From Triangularia verruculosa (taxonomy: Eukaryota > Ascomycota > Sordariomycetes > Sordariales > Podosporaceae), in NCBI GenBank assembly GCA_033296885.1, contig MU863935.1, positions 62,001 to 126,000 on the forward strand: a DNA stretch of 64,000 nt. Direction: 5' to 3'. A program made the translations under genes and the position numbers. The stretch's first letter is position 1. Each line of letters begins with the position of its first letter. A model generated the notes under the pieces. It did not search any database, was not told the DNA's origin, and saw only the letters and a list, made by a program, of their open reading frames with translations. Below are positions 54,929 to 64,000 of this stretch, piece after piece.

Positions 54929-57900
54929 TTAACCCCATGTTCCACCACCACCACCGCCCCTGCCTCCCCTCTTTTGAGCGCTGAGCCGCCAATCGTCCTC
55001 TCCGCCGTACCGATTATGCAGTGGTTGGATACGTTCAGCCGCCTTTCTCTTGGACAGCTTGTCTGTCGGCGCCAATTTGAAGAAGGTAGGCGCCGCATCG
55101 ATGAGCCACTTGGGTTCGATCGCTGTGGTGAAGTGCATGTACTCCCTGGTCGTGAGAACTAGCGTGTGGTAAATCACCCACTCCGCCTGCTTCCCAAACA
55201 GCGCCGAACTTGGGTGCAGATACACTGGCGTACCCTCTGTCAATGTTTTGTATCCCTCCTGGGGGTCCTTGCGGGCCGTGTTGCGGAAGAAGCCACTGCA
55301 TAGAGCCTGACGGACCCTATCAGTCTCACGTCCGCAGCTGACAATGGGGTGACGATGGCGGTTCATAATTTTGACGATCTGGTCCCGTACATCCTTGGCG
55401 CGGCGCATCGACCGCGCCTGGATGAAATTCTCGTGGCACCAGGTTGGAGAGAAGCCGTGGTTTTTCCATGAGTTGTACACATTCAGCAGCGTAAGATGGT
55501 CGCCATGCGGGTCGTGGAACTTGGCCTTTTTCTGATCTGCTTGGTTTTGCTTGTCCTTGGGTCGGTAGAAGATGGTGCTGAGATTGAGCATGGCAACGAT
55601 GCTGACCACCTCATCCGAGCAGCTCTTATCCACCGAAGAGATCAAGACCTTGGACAGTGATGGCTCCATCGGAAAATCGGCCATCTTTCTCCCGAGACGT
55701 GTTAAAAGCCCTTCATCGTCCAGGGCTCCCAAGGCGTAAAGCTCCTCCAAAGCTGTAAGCATCGTGTTGACTGGTGGAGGCTAAAGTAATGTCAGCAACT
55801 AAAGAAGAGACGCTAGAGGTGAAGACAACTTACATCCATAAAGTCAAAGCGGATAAGGTCGTTGATGCCCATCGCCTTGAGCATGAGGATAGTGTTCGAC
55901 AAGTTTTGGCGTTGGATTTCCGGAATTGTCGTGGGAAGCATCTCGGACTGATAGGCAGCTTCGGTGTACAAGCGGAAGCACTTGCCGGGTCCTGTTCGAC
56001 CGGCACGACCTGCTCGCTGGTTCGCCTGGGCCTGGGAAATAGGGGTAACAATGAGCGAGTCCATACCCAGCTTGGGATCGTAGGCGTTTTGTTTGACGAA
56101 ACCAGGATCGATCACATAGTAGATGTGATCAATAGTGATGGACGTTTCGGCAATATTGGTAGCAATGACAACCTTTCGGCTGCCTGGTGGTGCTGGCTCG
56201 AAGATCCTGCTCTGCATCTCGCTGGGAAGGGCCGAGTAGACGGGAAGGATAATGAGTTCCGGTACCGACGGTCCTAACGCCTTCATCCTCTCAAACAAAA
56301 TCTCACAAGACGTGTCAATTTCTTCTTGACCCGTCAAAAAGAGTAAAATGTCACCCATGGGTTCGCTCAGGTGGATTTGCATGACAGTCGTCAACGCAGC
56401 ATCAAGATAATCAGATTCCCTACAGTGTGTTAGCAGGTTGCCTTGGGTTGTATATAAGAGAGCTTGAACTTACGGTTCCCGAGAGTAGAGGATCTCGACA
56501 GGGAAGGTTCGCCCTGGGATAGTAAAGATAGGGCAGGCGTTGAAGTACTCGCTGAACTTGTCGGCATCCAGCGTGGCACTGGTGACGATGACCTTGAGGT
56601 CCTTTCGAGTTTTCATGGTCTTCTTCAGCAAAGCAAACAGCACGTCGGTGGCGATGGTACGCTCATGTGCCTCATCCAGCATGATGACCGAGTATCTCTT
56701 CAGCTCAGGGTCGATCAAAATTTCACGTTCCAACCTGGTGGATGTCAGTACATCATTCGTCAATGTCAAACAAGGCAGTCATCAACTTACATGCCGTCCG
56801 TCATGTACTTGATTTTGGTGGCTGGGCTGGTAACGTCTTCGAATCTGATGGTGTAGCCAACCTCTTCACCCAGCCGACACCCAACTTCCTCAGACACACG
56901 TTTGGCAACAGAGACGGCGGCAACGCGACGGGGTTGCGTGCAGCCAATGATGCCGTTATTAGTGAATCCAGCTTCGGCAAGATATTGTGTGAGCTGGGTG
57001 GTTTTTCCTGAACCCGTCTCACCCACGACAATCAGAACTTGGTTTTCTCTCACGGCCTTGATCAGCTGTTCCCTAAAGGCGTAAACCGGCAAAGACTCCC
57101 GTTGTTCCTTGATGGTCATGTCGGATCTCCTTCCCGTGGGCTGGTCCTTGGGCACCACGGCTCTCTTCCATTCGGGCACAGAATCTGCTTCCGATTGCGT
57201 TGCCTGGGCACGTCTTCGCAAGTCACTGGCGAATTGTCGATTCTCGGGGTTGGCCATTGGATCCTGCCACTGAGACAGGTCAACCTTTGCCTTTTGTTGC
57301 TGTTCTTCGGCTTCCTGTTGCTTCATCTCCTTTCGTTCCTTGGCAAGGTTGGTACCCGCCATGGCAGCACGATTCATGGAACCGTCAGGAGCCTTGACAA
57401 CGCGGATAGGTGACAGCTCTAGAGACTGTTTGGTCTGTCCGGCCAGGAAAGGGGGTTCCTCGTCGCGTATCTCAATATCAACGTCTTCCTCAAGCTCCAT
57501 TTGTCCTGTGCCGTTGAGCGTTGACTTGTACTCCTCCTCCAAATCTGGATAGTCCGAAGCCTTGGCGATTCCGGCGGCAATCATCTGTCGAATCTCCCAT
57601 CTTTCCGGCGAAGTCATTCTCTTTTTTTGTTGCCGGGCAACCGCAGTGGCCATGAAGGAGCTGGTGTCGTTATTTGCAAAGCCCCTTTGCCCACCGCCCA
57701 AAACCTCCATATTAGCACCAGACCCCATTTTCATCTGCGGTCCCATATCCAAGCCTGTTTCCTGGTCAATATCCTTCATGGACAGCCCTATCCTGTTTCC
57801 CTCAATCTTGATGACCTTGACCTTGACATTTTGCCCTCGCGTTACCACGTCTTCAGGGTGATTGACTCGCTGTCCAAACGCCGAGATGTGCACCAAGCCA

Positions 57901-58610
57901 TCAACCTTTCCCTTGACTCCGTGTATGTTCACAAATGCGCCAAAGTCCTTGACACCAGTAACATGTCCGTCGTACACCTTGTTAAGCTCTGGCGCATCGT
58001 CGAGATCGCGTGGGGGCGGTCGCCGATACGCATCATCGTCGTCATCGTCTCGGTAGCGGTCGTTCCTTTGACGTCCTCGCTGTGGTGACCTCGACTGCGA
58101 TCTTGACCGTGACCTGTATCTATCCTTGCGTTTTCGTCGTGAATCCTCGCGGCGGTCGTCCGGGCTTCTGCTTCGTTTCCTTGGTGGTGCGTCTCTTGTT
58201 GTGTTTGATGGTTTTGGTGCAAGGCTCTCGAGCATAGCAAATGTGTCATCAATCGCCTCGGCTTCCACCTCCTTGTCGGGAATGGCGAGCCCTTTGAACA
58301 CTTTCGTTGTCTCTTCGGCCGATCGATCATGTCGCTGATCGCTGTCGTCGGTAGCTCCGTTTTTCTGTCCTTTGAGCTTTGGATGCATAGTTCTGACCAG
58401 GCGGTCTATACTTTCGACCAAGCTCGGCGGGAAGTCGCTGGCGCCGACCGAGGCCAGCTTGGTCTTGAAGCCATCGAGAGAGTCGCATTCGAGACGCTGG
58501 GCGATGAGGAACTCGGCCAATGTTTTTTCGCTGATGCCCAGATGGTTTTGCAATTCCGACGTAATCTTGGATACGAGGGAAAGCAGCTCGAGGGACTCCA
58601 AGTCATCCAT
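54929..58610 (-). CDS. PRP22: DEAH-box splicing helicase PRP22
   Basis: Four exons give 1172 residues (yeast Prp22 has 1145). Introns are 56735-56790, 56420-56473 and 55781-55833, all GTAAGT-AG. An N-terminal PWI-like helical region is followed by an Arg/Ser-rich segment (about 150-200). An S1 RNA-binding domain starts near residue 208 (LNKVYDGHVTGVKDFGAFV), the arrangement specific to PRP22/DHX8. The helicase core has GETGSGKTTQ near 530, MLDEAHER near 620, SATLDADKF, the motif V/VI region (AGRAGRTGPGKCFRLYT) and the C-terminal OB-fold region. It releases spliced mRNA from the spliceosome and proofreads the second step, using ATP, in the nucleus. Glycine-rich C terminus. Essential single-copy gene in other fungi. 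It is divergent from the Pmp3 gene. Confidence 0.95.
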
Positions 58611-59088
58611 GTTGCCGGTATTGATTAGAGGGAAAGCCGAGGTGATGGAGCTCCAAGAGCTATGGAATGTTGAGGACCACTATCGCATAGCGGCAGGAAA
58701 CGCCAACCAAATCCAGGTCGCGTCACTCACACTGACGATTCTGCCGTCCATTTCCCGACCGCCTTTGAAAGGCCCGTTGCTGAATACCTCAACCCTAACC
58801 CTTCCATTGATCCTCGTCCACTTCCCCAGGCACGCCACCCTAACGTTCAGGCCAAGCCGCAAAGGGCCAAGCGTCATGCACGTTACGCAAGCCCCCCCTG
58901 GCACAGCTGACCTCTCGGACCCATATCGTTGCATCACTGACGCAGCTCGTTGCCCTCGAACCATCGTCACCCGCACCCCAACCCTTTGACTCTTTTCCTT
59001 CCTGTAATTCTCACCAGAGCGCCGAAATCTACAAAAAACTCACAGTCTGACTTACTCAACACACACTCTCTCTCACTCACCTATCGCC
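58611..59088. promoter_or_regulatory. Bidirectional promoter, PRP22 / Pmp3
   Basis: A 478-bp gap between divergent start codons. It contains AACCCTAACCC at 58791-58801, a telomere-repeat-like element similar to the telo-boxes found in promoters of housekeeping genes and bound by Rap1/Tbf1-type factors. The last 60 bp before the Pmp3 start are CT/CA-rich, typical of a leader. Confidence 0.45.
58791..58801 (-). promoter_or_regulatory. Telo-box-like element
   Basis: AACCCTAACCC, one and a half telomeric units, is about 180 bp upstream of PRP22 and 290 bp upstream of the Pmp3-type gene. Factor binding is inferred. Confidence 0.35.
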
Positions 59089-59718
59089 ATGTGCTCAACC
59101 GACGTTTTTCTCGGCATTCTGGCCATTCTTTTTCCCCCGCTCCCAGGTTCGTGAACGCTACCCCACCGTGTCATGTCATGATGGAACGGTGGAATGGTGA
59201 ACGGACAAACTAACATCATTTTCCAAATAACTAGTCTGGGTGAAGCGTGGTATCTGCTCTGCTGATTCCCTAATCAACATTCTCCTTCTCTGTCTCGGCT
59301 TTGTATGCATCGTGCCTCCCTCAAGATCTGTGGAATCGCCCGGCTAATCACGCTCCAGTTCCCCGGCCTAATCCACGCCTGGTACATCATCGCAAAATAT
59401 CCCGACATTCCCTACGACTACGACTACCAAAGCCCCTCCAACACCGAGCACGGCCGTGTCTTCGTCTATGTTCACGACAACAGCCGTCAAGGCTACCACC
59501 ACCAAGGCCAACCCCGTCTCCAGAACCAGCAACCCAAGCCCCATTCCCAGCCGAACTACGGTACCACTTCCCATGCCAAGAACGACAACAACCACAGCAG
59601 CGGCCACGAGGAAGGTGTAGCTCCCGCCGCCGGGCCCTCATCAGGCGGTCCTCCCCCAAGCTACGCCCAGGTTGTCGCGCAGGGCCCAGGCGACCACAAG
59701 GTCCAGACCCAGGACTAG
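59089..59718 (+). CDS. Pmp3-family membrane proteolipid with long hydrophilic tail
   Basis: Three exons give 161 residues; introns at 59147-59234 (GTTCGT, CTAG) and 59303-59358 (GTATGC, CTAAT, TCCAG). The first 65 residues are a complete Pmp3/UPF0057 proteolipid: MCSTDVFLGILAILFPPLPV, VKRGICSADSLINILLLCLG, FFPGLIHAWYIIAKYP, with the two membrane helices and the small loop. The family modulates plasma-membrane potential and salt tolerance. Most members end there at 52-60 residues. This one continues with about 95 hydrophilic residues rich in His, Gln, Pro and Asn, and carries PPPSY near the end, a PPxY motif recognised by WW domains of Rsp5-type ubiquitin ligases. Tail-bearing Pmp3 paralogues (Sna-type) exist in fungi and use such motifs for vacuolar sorting. 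Confidence 0.88.
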
Positions 59719-60742
59719 AAGTTGCGTCTCCCTTCTTACCACAGCTTCACTCCCTCCCTTCAAGGTAGTGCCACTACCGCTCTCGCAAAGACAACGGCGA
59801 CGATAAATCCCATCAAATGGTGGGACTGGACCTAGGCGGTCCCTGATGACTCGGATTTGCCCATGCCGCCGCGGTGCTCGCGGCCTTGTTGTGCGGAGGA
59901 TTGGAGGGGGAGTGCCAGTTGGAGCAGGAGGAACTCGAGGGCCGGCGTTGGAGCTGCTGCCAGCACTGGCTTGCACTCAGTTCAGCGGAGAGATAGCAGG
60001 AGGGTGAGTTGGATCCCGTGGAGGGGCAAGCTCTGGTGACTTCTTCTCCGCTCTCGTATGGCAATGTTGGCTTTGTGGTTTTCGTTTTCGGGTTTCTGTT
60101 TCGTTCTTTAGGGCAGGCGTTTACGTTATGGTTTCATGGGTGGGTCGGATGGTTTGATGCATGTATGAAAAACGCAAGAGGGTTGGACAGCGCCGTATGG
60201 GCTTGTTGTACGTGGGTAGGAAACCAATATGATGGGATTTCGTGCAGTACTCTGTTTTTGGATGCTATATCTCGAGAGGCCTTGATGACTGACTTCATTG
60301 AAACAATTTCCCGAGCTTATCAGTTGTCTAGATTAGTCAGACCATCAGCGAATTTGGAAAACTTGGAAACTCCCAACCTCGGAGACTACCATCTCCAACT
60401 GCTAGATATCTGTTTCGATACAGGCGATGTCGAGTTGCAAATTAAATCGGTCTTACCCATTGGTGTAAGTGTATATTCATATTATCGCACAATTCACTTC
60501 GCTTTCCAGAGGACACAGTCATGATTATTTCCCAGACCGGAATGTCATACTCACATGTGGTATGATGATCGCCTCTCGAAACACAGTTTTGTTTTCTTGT
60601 TGCATCAACGAAGACTTTTACTCAGCGCTAAGTAACTGCCCAGTTTAATATTCTTGGTATCCCCAACGCCACCCATTGTCCTTTTTCCCAGTCCTTAAAC
60701 GCCCCGTGCCATTCCCTTAAAACAAAACTTTGGAAAGCGGAC
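59719..60742. other. Convergent 3' intergenic region
   Basis: Between the 3' ends of the Pmp3-type gene and Arb1. A 171-codon plus-strand frame at 60009-60524 has no domain and lies where 3' UTR is expected; I do not accept it as a gene. Confidence 0.45.
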
Positions 60743-62293
60743 TTAATCGTCCGCACCATCATCCCCAGCCAACTCAAGCAATTCATGACGGTCATGGACA
60801 CTAGGGGCGGGCCGCTCATTGGGAACAGGCTCCTTCCAGGCTCTCATCAACTCCTGCGGCAGGAAGGTGTAATAGGTCGGCTTGATGTCCTTGACATAAC
60901 GGATGACCTTGAAAGCGCCGCCACCCGGGACGTTGCAAGCCGAGACACCCATGGTCAGCTTCATCCCTACCCTCAATTGCTCAAGAATCCTCTCTTCAAG
61001 AATGAAAGATGACTCCTCCTTGACTTCCTCGTCGGTGAGCTTGTCGGTGATATCCCATCCGTCTTGAACAATCACCGGCCGACCAGCCATGACACCACAG
61101 GGTTGGATGGGCGCAAGAGATGGGTTAGACTTCCTGAGATGCTCACTGACGAGAGCCACTTTCTGACGCATCTCCTCGGTGGGAGGGGTGATGGAGGTAA
61201 TCTCAAATGTTCGCTCAATGGGGTTGGTCACCTCCAGTGCCTTGATGTTTGCAGCGTTGTAGCTGCCGAGGGTGGGCAAGACGATCGTCGCGATGAGCGC
61301 CACGATGTTGAAGGCATGGCCGCGGTCGAGTTCTTTGTGGTCCATAAGAAGGGACATGGCGTAGCTATTCTCTTCCTCGCAATAGTTGGCTGCGACTGAG
61401 CGGTTGAACAACCCTGGAACTAAACGGAGGGCATTGCTAACGAGACCAATCTCCTCAAACCCCTTGTCGCAAAGCTCGATGGCGCTGTTGATGTCGTCGG
61501 CGTACTCGGGGCAGACGTCGTGAAGAAGGAGGTACTTGAGAAAGTTCTGGATTGTGTTGGAGGCGATCCACACCATTTCCATATCACCGCCAGAAATGTC
61601 AATGATCTTGTGAGACCTAAGGGATGTTAGTCAACAGCAGCAGCACTACAGGCAAGAGATTACTCATGGCTCACATGAAGCCAGCCACAACGCCGGTGAA
61701 GTCCACATCCCAATGCTCGGGAGCCCCGGGGTCGTAGAAGCGACCGCCACCCCCGCCCCCACGCTGAATCACATCATCCGATATCATGTCGCGAAGCTGG
61801 CCCTTGGTGGATTCCCGTAGTAGATCATCGGGCAGCTTGTCGGCGCTCTGGAATTGGCGAGCCGTGGCATCGATTCCGCCAAGCATGAGGTACTGGCTGA
61901 AGACCTGGTTGCGAACGGAATCCAGGCGGCGACGGGCACGGTACCGTTGAATCGCCTCCTCGATACGCTCCACGAATGGGCGCTCGGGAGAGTAAATCAT
62001 GCTTTTCTCGTCCCAAGCCTCGGTGGGAGTCAACAACGGCTCGCAGTAATACTCTGCCGAGCGTGTTAGCCAAGCGTCACAAGAGGCCACCACAACGTCG
62101 ACTTGCCCTCGAATCCAGTGGGCTTGGAGGCCTTAGATTTCTTCTTTTTCTTCTTCGTTTCCTTGTCGTCCGACTTCTGATCGACAACTTCGTTGAGAAC
62201 TCCCGTGCCCTCAGGCAACGTCAGCTCCGCGAGGTCATGGGTTCCATCATACTGGTCCTCGATTGAGGCAGTGTCAGCCGGCGAGGGATCCAT
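60743..62293 (-). CDS. ARB1: Arb1, argonaute siRNA chaperone subunit
   Basis: Three exons give 479 residues. Intron 1 (62054-62106) is GC-AG with a CTAAC branch point and intron 2 (61617-61674) is GTGAGC-AG. The joined sequence KPTGFEEYYCEPLLTPTEA, then IYSPERPFVERIEEAIQRYR and ARRRLDSVRNQVFSQYLMLG, RFYDPGAPEHWDVDFTGVV and FMSHKIIDISGGD follow the ARC/Arb1 family closely. In fission yeast, Arb1 with Arb2 binds Ago1 loaded with duplex siRNA, inhibits slicing during loading, and is needed for heterochromatin. The N-terminal lysine-run (KKKKKKSKASK) may be a nuclear signal. Presence of Arb1 implies a working nuclear RNAi or argonaute pathway in this fungus. No other RNAi gene is in the window. 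Confidence 0.88.
62054..62106 (-). other. GC-AG intron in ARB1
   Basis: The donor reads GGCAAGT (intron starting GCAAGT), the branch point CTAAC and the acceptor GGCAG. Splicing gives TGFEEYYCEP, the conserved start of the Arb1 domain. No GT donor in reach gives this frame. Confidence 0.7.
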
Positions 62294-64000
62294 GATGCCG
62301 TGGTGTCAAGAGGGAAGAGGTTGGTGAGAGTGATGATGTCGGATTGCCCAAAGTGGAAAAGTAGAAATTGGAGGAGAGGCTTAGAAACTGATATCAAACT
62401 GGTATCTGCTTTCCCGGCAATAAAGAAGGAAAGAATAAATGGGGCAAGTCATGCGAAGGCAGCAATCCGCAGCGGGGCGGGAGAGTTGCTAGGAGGAAGG
62501 TGCTCCCAGGAGGGTGACGATATCATATTCCCAAAGTTTCTGGATATGGCAGACTCTGCTTGATATCTGATTGATCTCAGCGGATGGGACTGAAGATGAG
62601 CACTGTGAGCATCTTGGGCTACGCAGTCACCTGAATTCTCTCATTTTTCGACCATGGACTACCCCAGCCACGATCAAGCAAACCCAGTCATCGGTTTCTT
62701 GCCCGGATGGCAGCGCACCTTGCCGGCTAGTTTGTTTTGTTTGCCATGAGAACCAGCGCCAAACTCACAGCCCTCTCTCTTGTTTTTTTTCCTCCATTAG
62801 GAGAGGCCACCGGATCCCAAAAAGGAAACCTTTGCTCTTATTACTGTTGATTCTAGGGGTCCTAGCAGACGCTCATTTCCGCAATGTCTTATATCACAAC
62901 TTCCATGTTCAACAGCCATCGTGAATAATGTTGGCGATGTTCTGGTTGGAGGAGGCCTGTCGTCAAACGATCCACCAAACTAATGCATGCAAGTGACCCA
63001 ACTGCCGGCCATTGCTCATCGCGCTGCCCTAACAGTTTTTGGTGGATACGCTACGCAAGAACTGGTAAAGTGTTGGCGTGGAGATGTTGAGAGCTGAATG
63101 GCGGGGCCTCCAACCAAATTTCGGCAGCATCTCGACGGGAAACCGGCCATTTCGCAGATCTTGTGAGAAGTTCAACTTGATGATACGAGCCAGAATGTAG
63201 GTATGCCTCGAAGATATGAGTAAAAACTGATTCACTTCCCTGCCTTACGATCACAAAGATATCCCGCGTGCGGTGCTAGAAGGGTGAATGACACCCACCA
63301 TAATCAGTCATGTCTGCCGAGTCCGCATCAGGAGACTATGCGAGATGGAAGATCCTGTCTGACAGGTTGAGTAGTGTCCAAGTGTATGCAAGTCATGCTG
63401 TGACCCGAACCCACGTTGCCTGTGCAGGAGGCTGCGGTCAGTAGGGAGCATCATGAGTGGTCAAGGTCTCTCACAAGGCAGATTCAGAGGGTTGTGTATG
63501 GCCGTGGCTGTGAGAGGGAAGACAGTAAAAACGACTGGCCCGGGACATGACACCCCCGGTGCCGAAGGATGCCTGTGTGCGTGTGTGTTCCGCCCCCCCG
63601 AGGCCCGCCACACACTGCGGCAGCAGTGGTGGTGGTGATTTGACGGGAACACCTTCACGCTTCGGGCAAGTGGGCGCAGTGACGACAAGTCCTCGCTCAC
63701 CCCTGTTTACCTTCTGCATAAGGAAGACCCTGGGAGCTGTCATTGGCTGAGACGGTGCCTTTCCAGACCTTTGGCGCTGGCGAAGCGATCCACTATTGCG
63801 AGTGCGGAGAGGGAGGCGGGAACCCCTCCCCCTCATGGGATGAGATGCTCTTGGGAATTGACAATGCGCTCCGCCTCTGTGATGCGCCAACATCAACCCC
63901 CATGCTCACCCCCTGATCCGCAAAACTCGACGCCTTGTAGAAAATGTCCCCGTCGCCCATCTTCTTGACCCGTTGTTGTCCTTCATCCAAGATCAAACTT
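62294..64000. other. Right edge without a supported gene
   Basis: Upstream of ARB1, then 1.7 kb in which I can support no gene. At the edge, a minus-strand frame reads MGDGDIFYKASSFADQG (from 63958) and meets a GTGAGC donor. This could be the first exon of a gene continuing left, but no second exon with a domain was found. Confidence 0.4.

Noticed and set aside
60009..60524. 171-codon open frame downstream of the Pmp3-type gene
   Set aside because: Sits in the convergent 3' region, has no domain, and its composition is random-like.
1..64000. CRISPR arrays, bacterial operons, 5S rRNA genes, intact transposons
   Set aside because: None seen. The intron structure shows a eukaryotic nuclear genome, where CRISPR arrays are not expected, and no reverse transcriptase, transposase, long terminal repeats or 5S internal promoter pattern was found.

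Overview
The window is nuclear DNA of a filamentous ascomycete, most like the Sordariales (Podospora/Chaetomium/Neurospora type). The evidence is short introns of 50-100 bp with GTRNGT donors, CTRAY branch points and YAG acceptors, single-gene transcription units on both strands, fungal families such as DUF6604, DUF4360, NsdD-type GATA factors, Arb1 and Pmp3, and one intron-bearing nuclear tRNA-Gly. The species cannot be fixed from the sequence alone. I rebuilt about 22 protein genes by joining exons across splice sites that I could read.

Left third (1-19 kb), accessory in character. An intronless 1791-residue megasynthase starts with what looks like half of a polyketide synthase dehydratase domain and then runs C-A-T-T-R. 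It lies among three diverged BTB-domain genes, a DUF6604 gene whose frame is broken twice, a single-pass membrane protein, a small cysteine-rich secreted protein and a PEP mutase/isocitrate lyase-fold enzyme. No P450, transporter or pathway regulator sits beside the megasynthase.

Middle (19-33 kb), metabolic. A molybdate transporter-like protein, a peroxisomal (C-terminal AKL) acyl-CoA ligase, a FluG/PuuA-type glutamine synthetase-like enzyme, a short-chain dehydrogenase, and a divergent pair for the mitochondrial methylcitrate cycle: 2-methylisocitrate lyase and 2-methylcitrate synthase. Their shared 941-bp promoter holds three CCTCGG motifs, the core bound by the Far/Ctf fatty-acid regulators.

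Gene-poor stretch (32.4-45.3 kb). It holds only a DUF4360 secreted protein, an NsdD-like GATA factor and a secreted acidic protein, with two gaps of 3.7 and 4.5 kb.

Right third (45-62 kb), conserved cell biology. A Mid2-like surface protein, an acyl-protein thioesterase-like hydrolase, a tiny unknown protein, tRNA-Gly(CCC), a 1769-residue seven-exon sacsin/NO VEIN-like ATPase with a C-terminal DUF3883 (nuclease-like) domain, the splicing helicase PRP22, a long-tailed Pmp3 and the RNAi/heterochromatin factor Arb1. Two introns here, in the sacsin-like gene and in Arb1, use GC-AG borders. The last 1.7 kb has no gene I can support.
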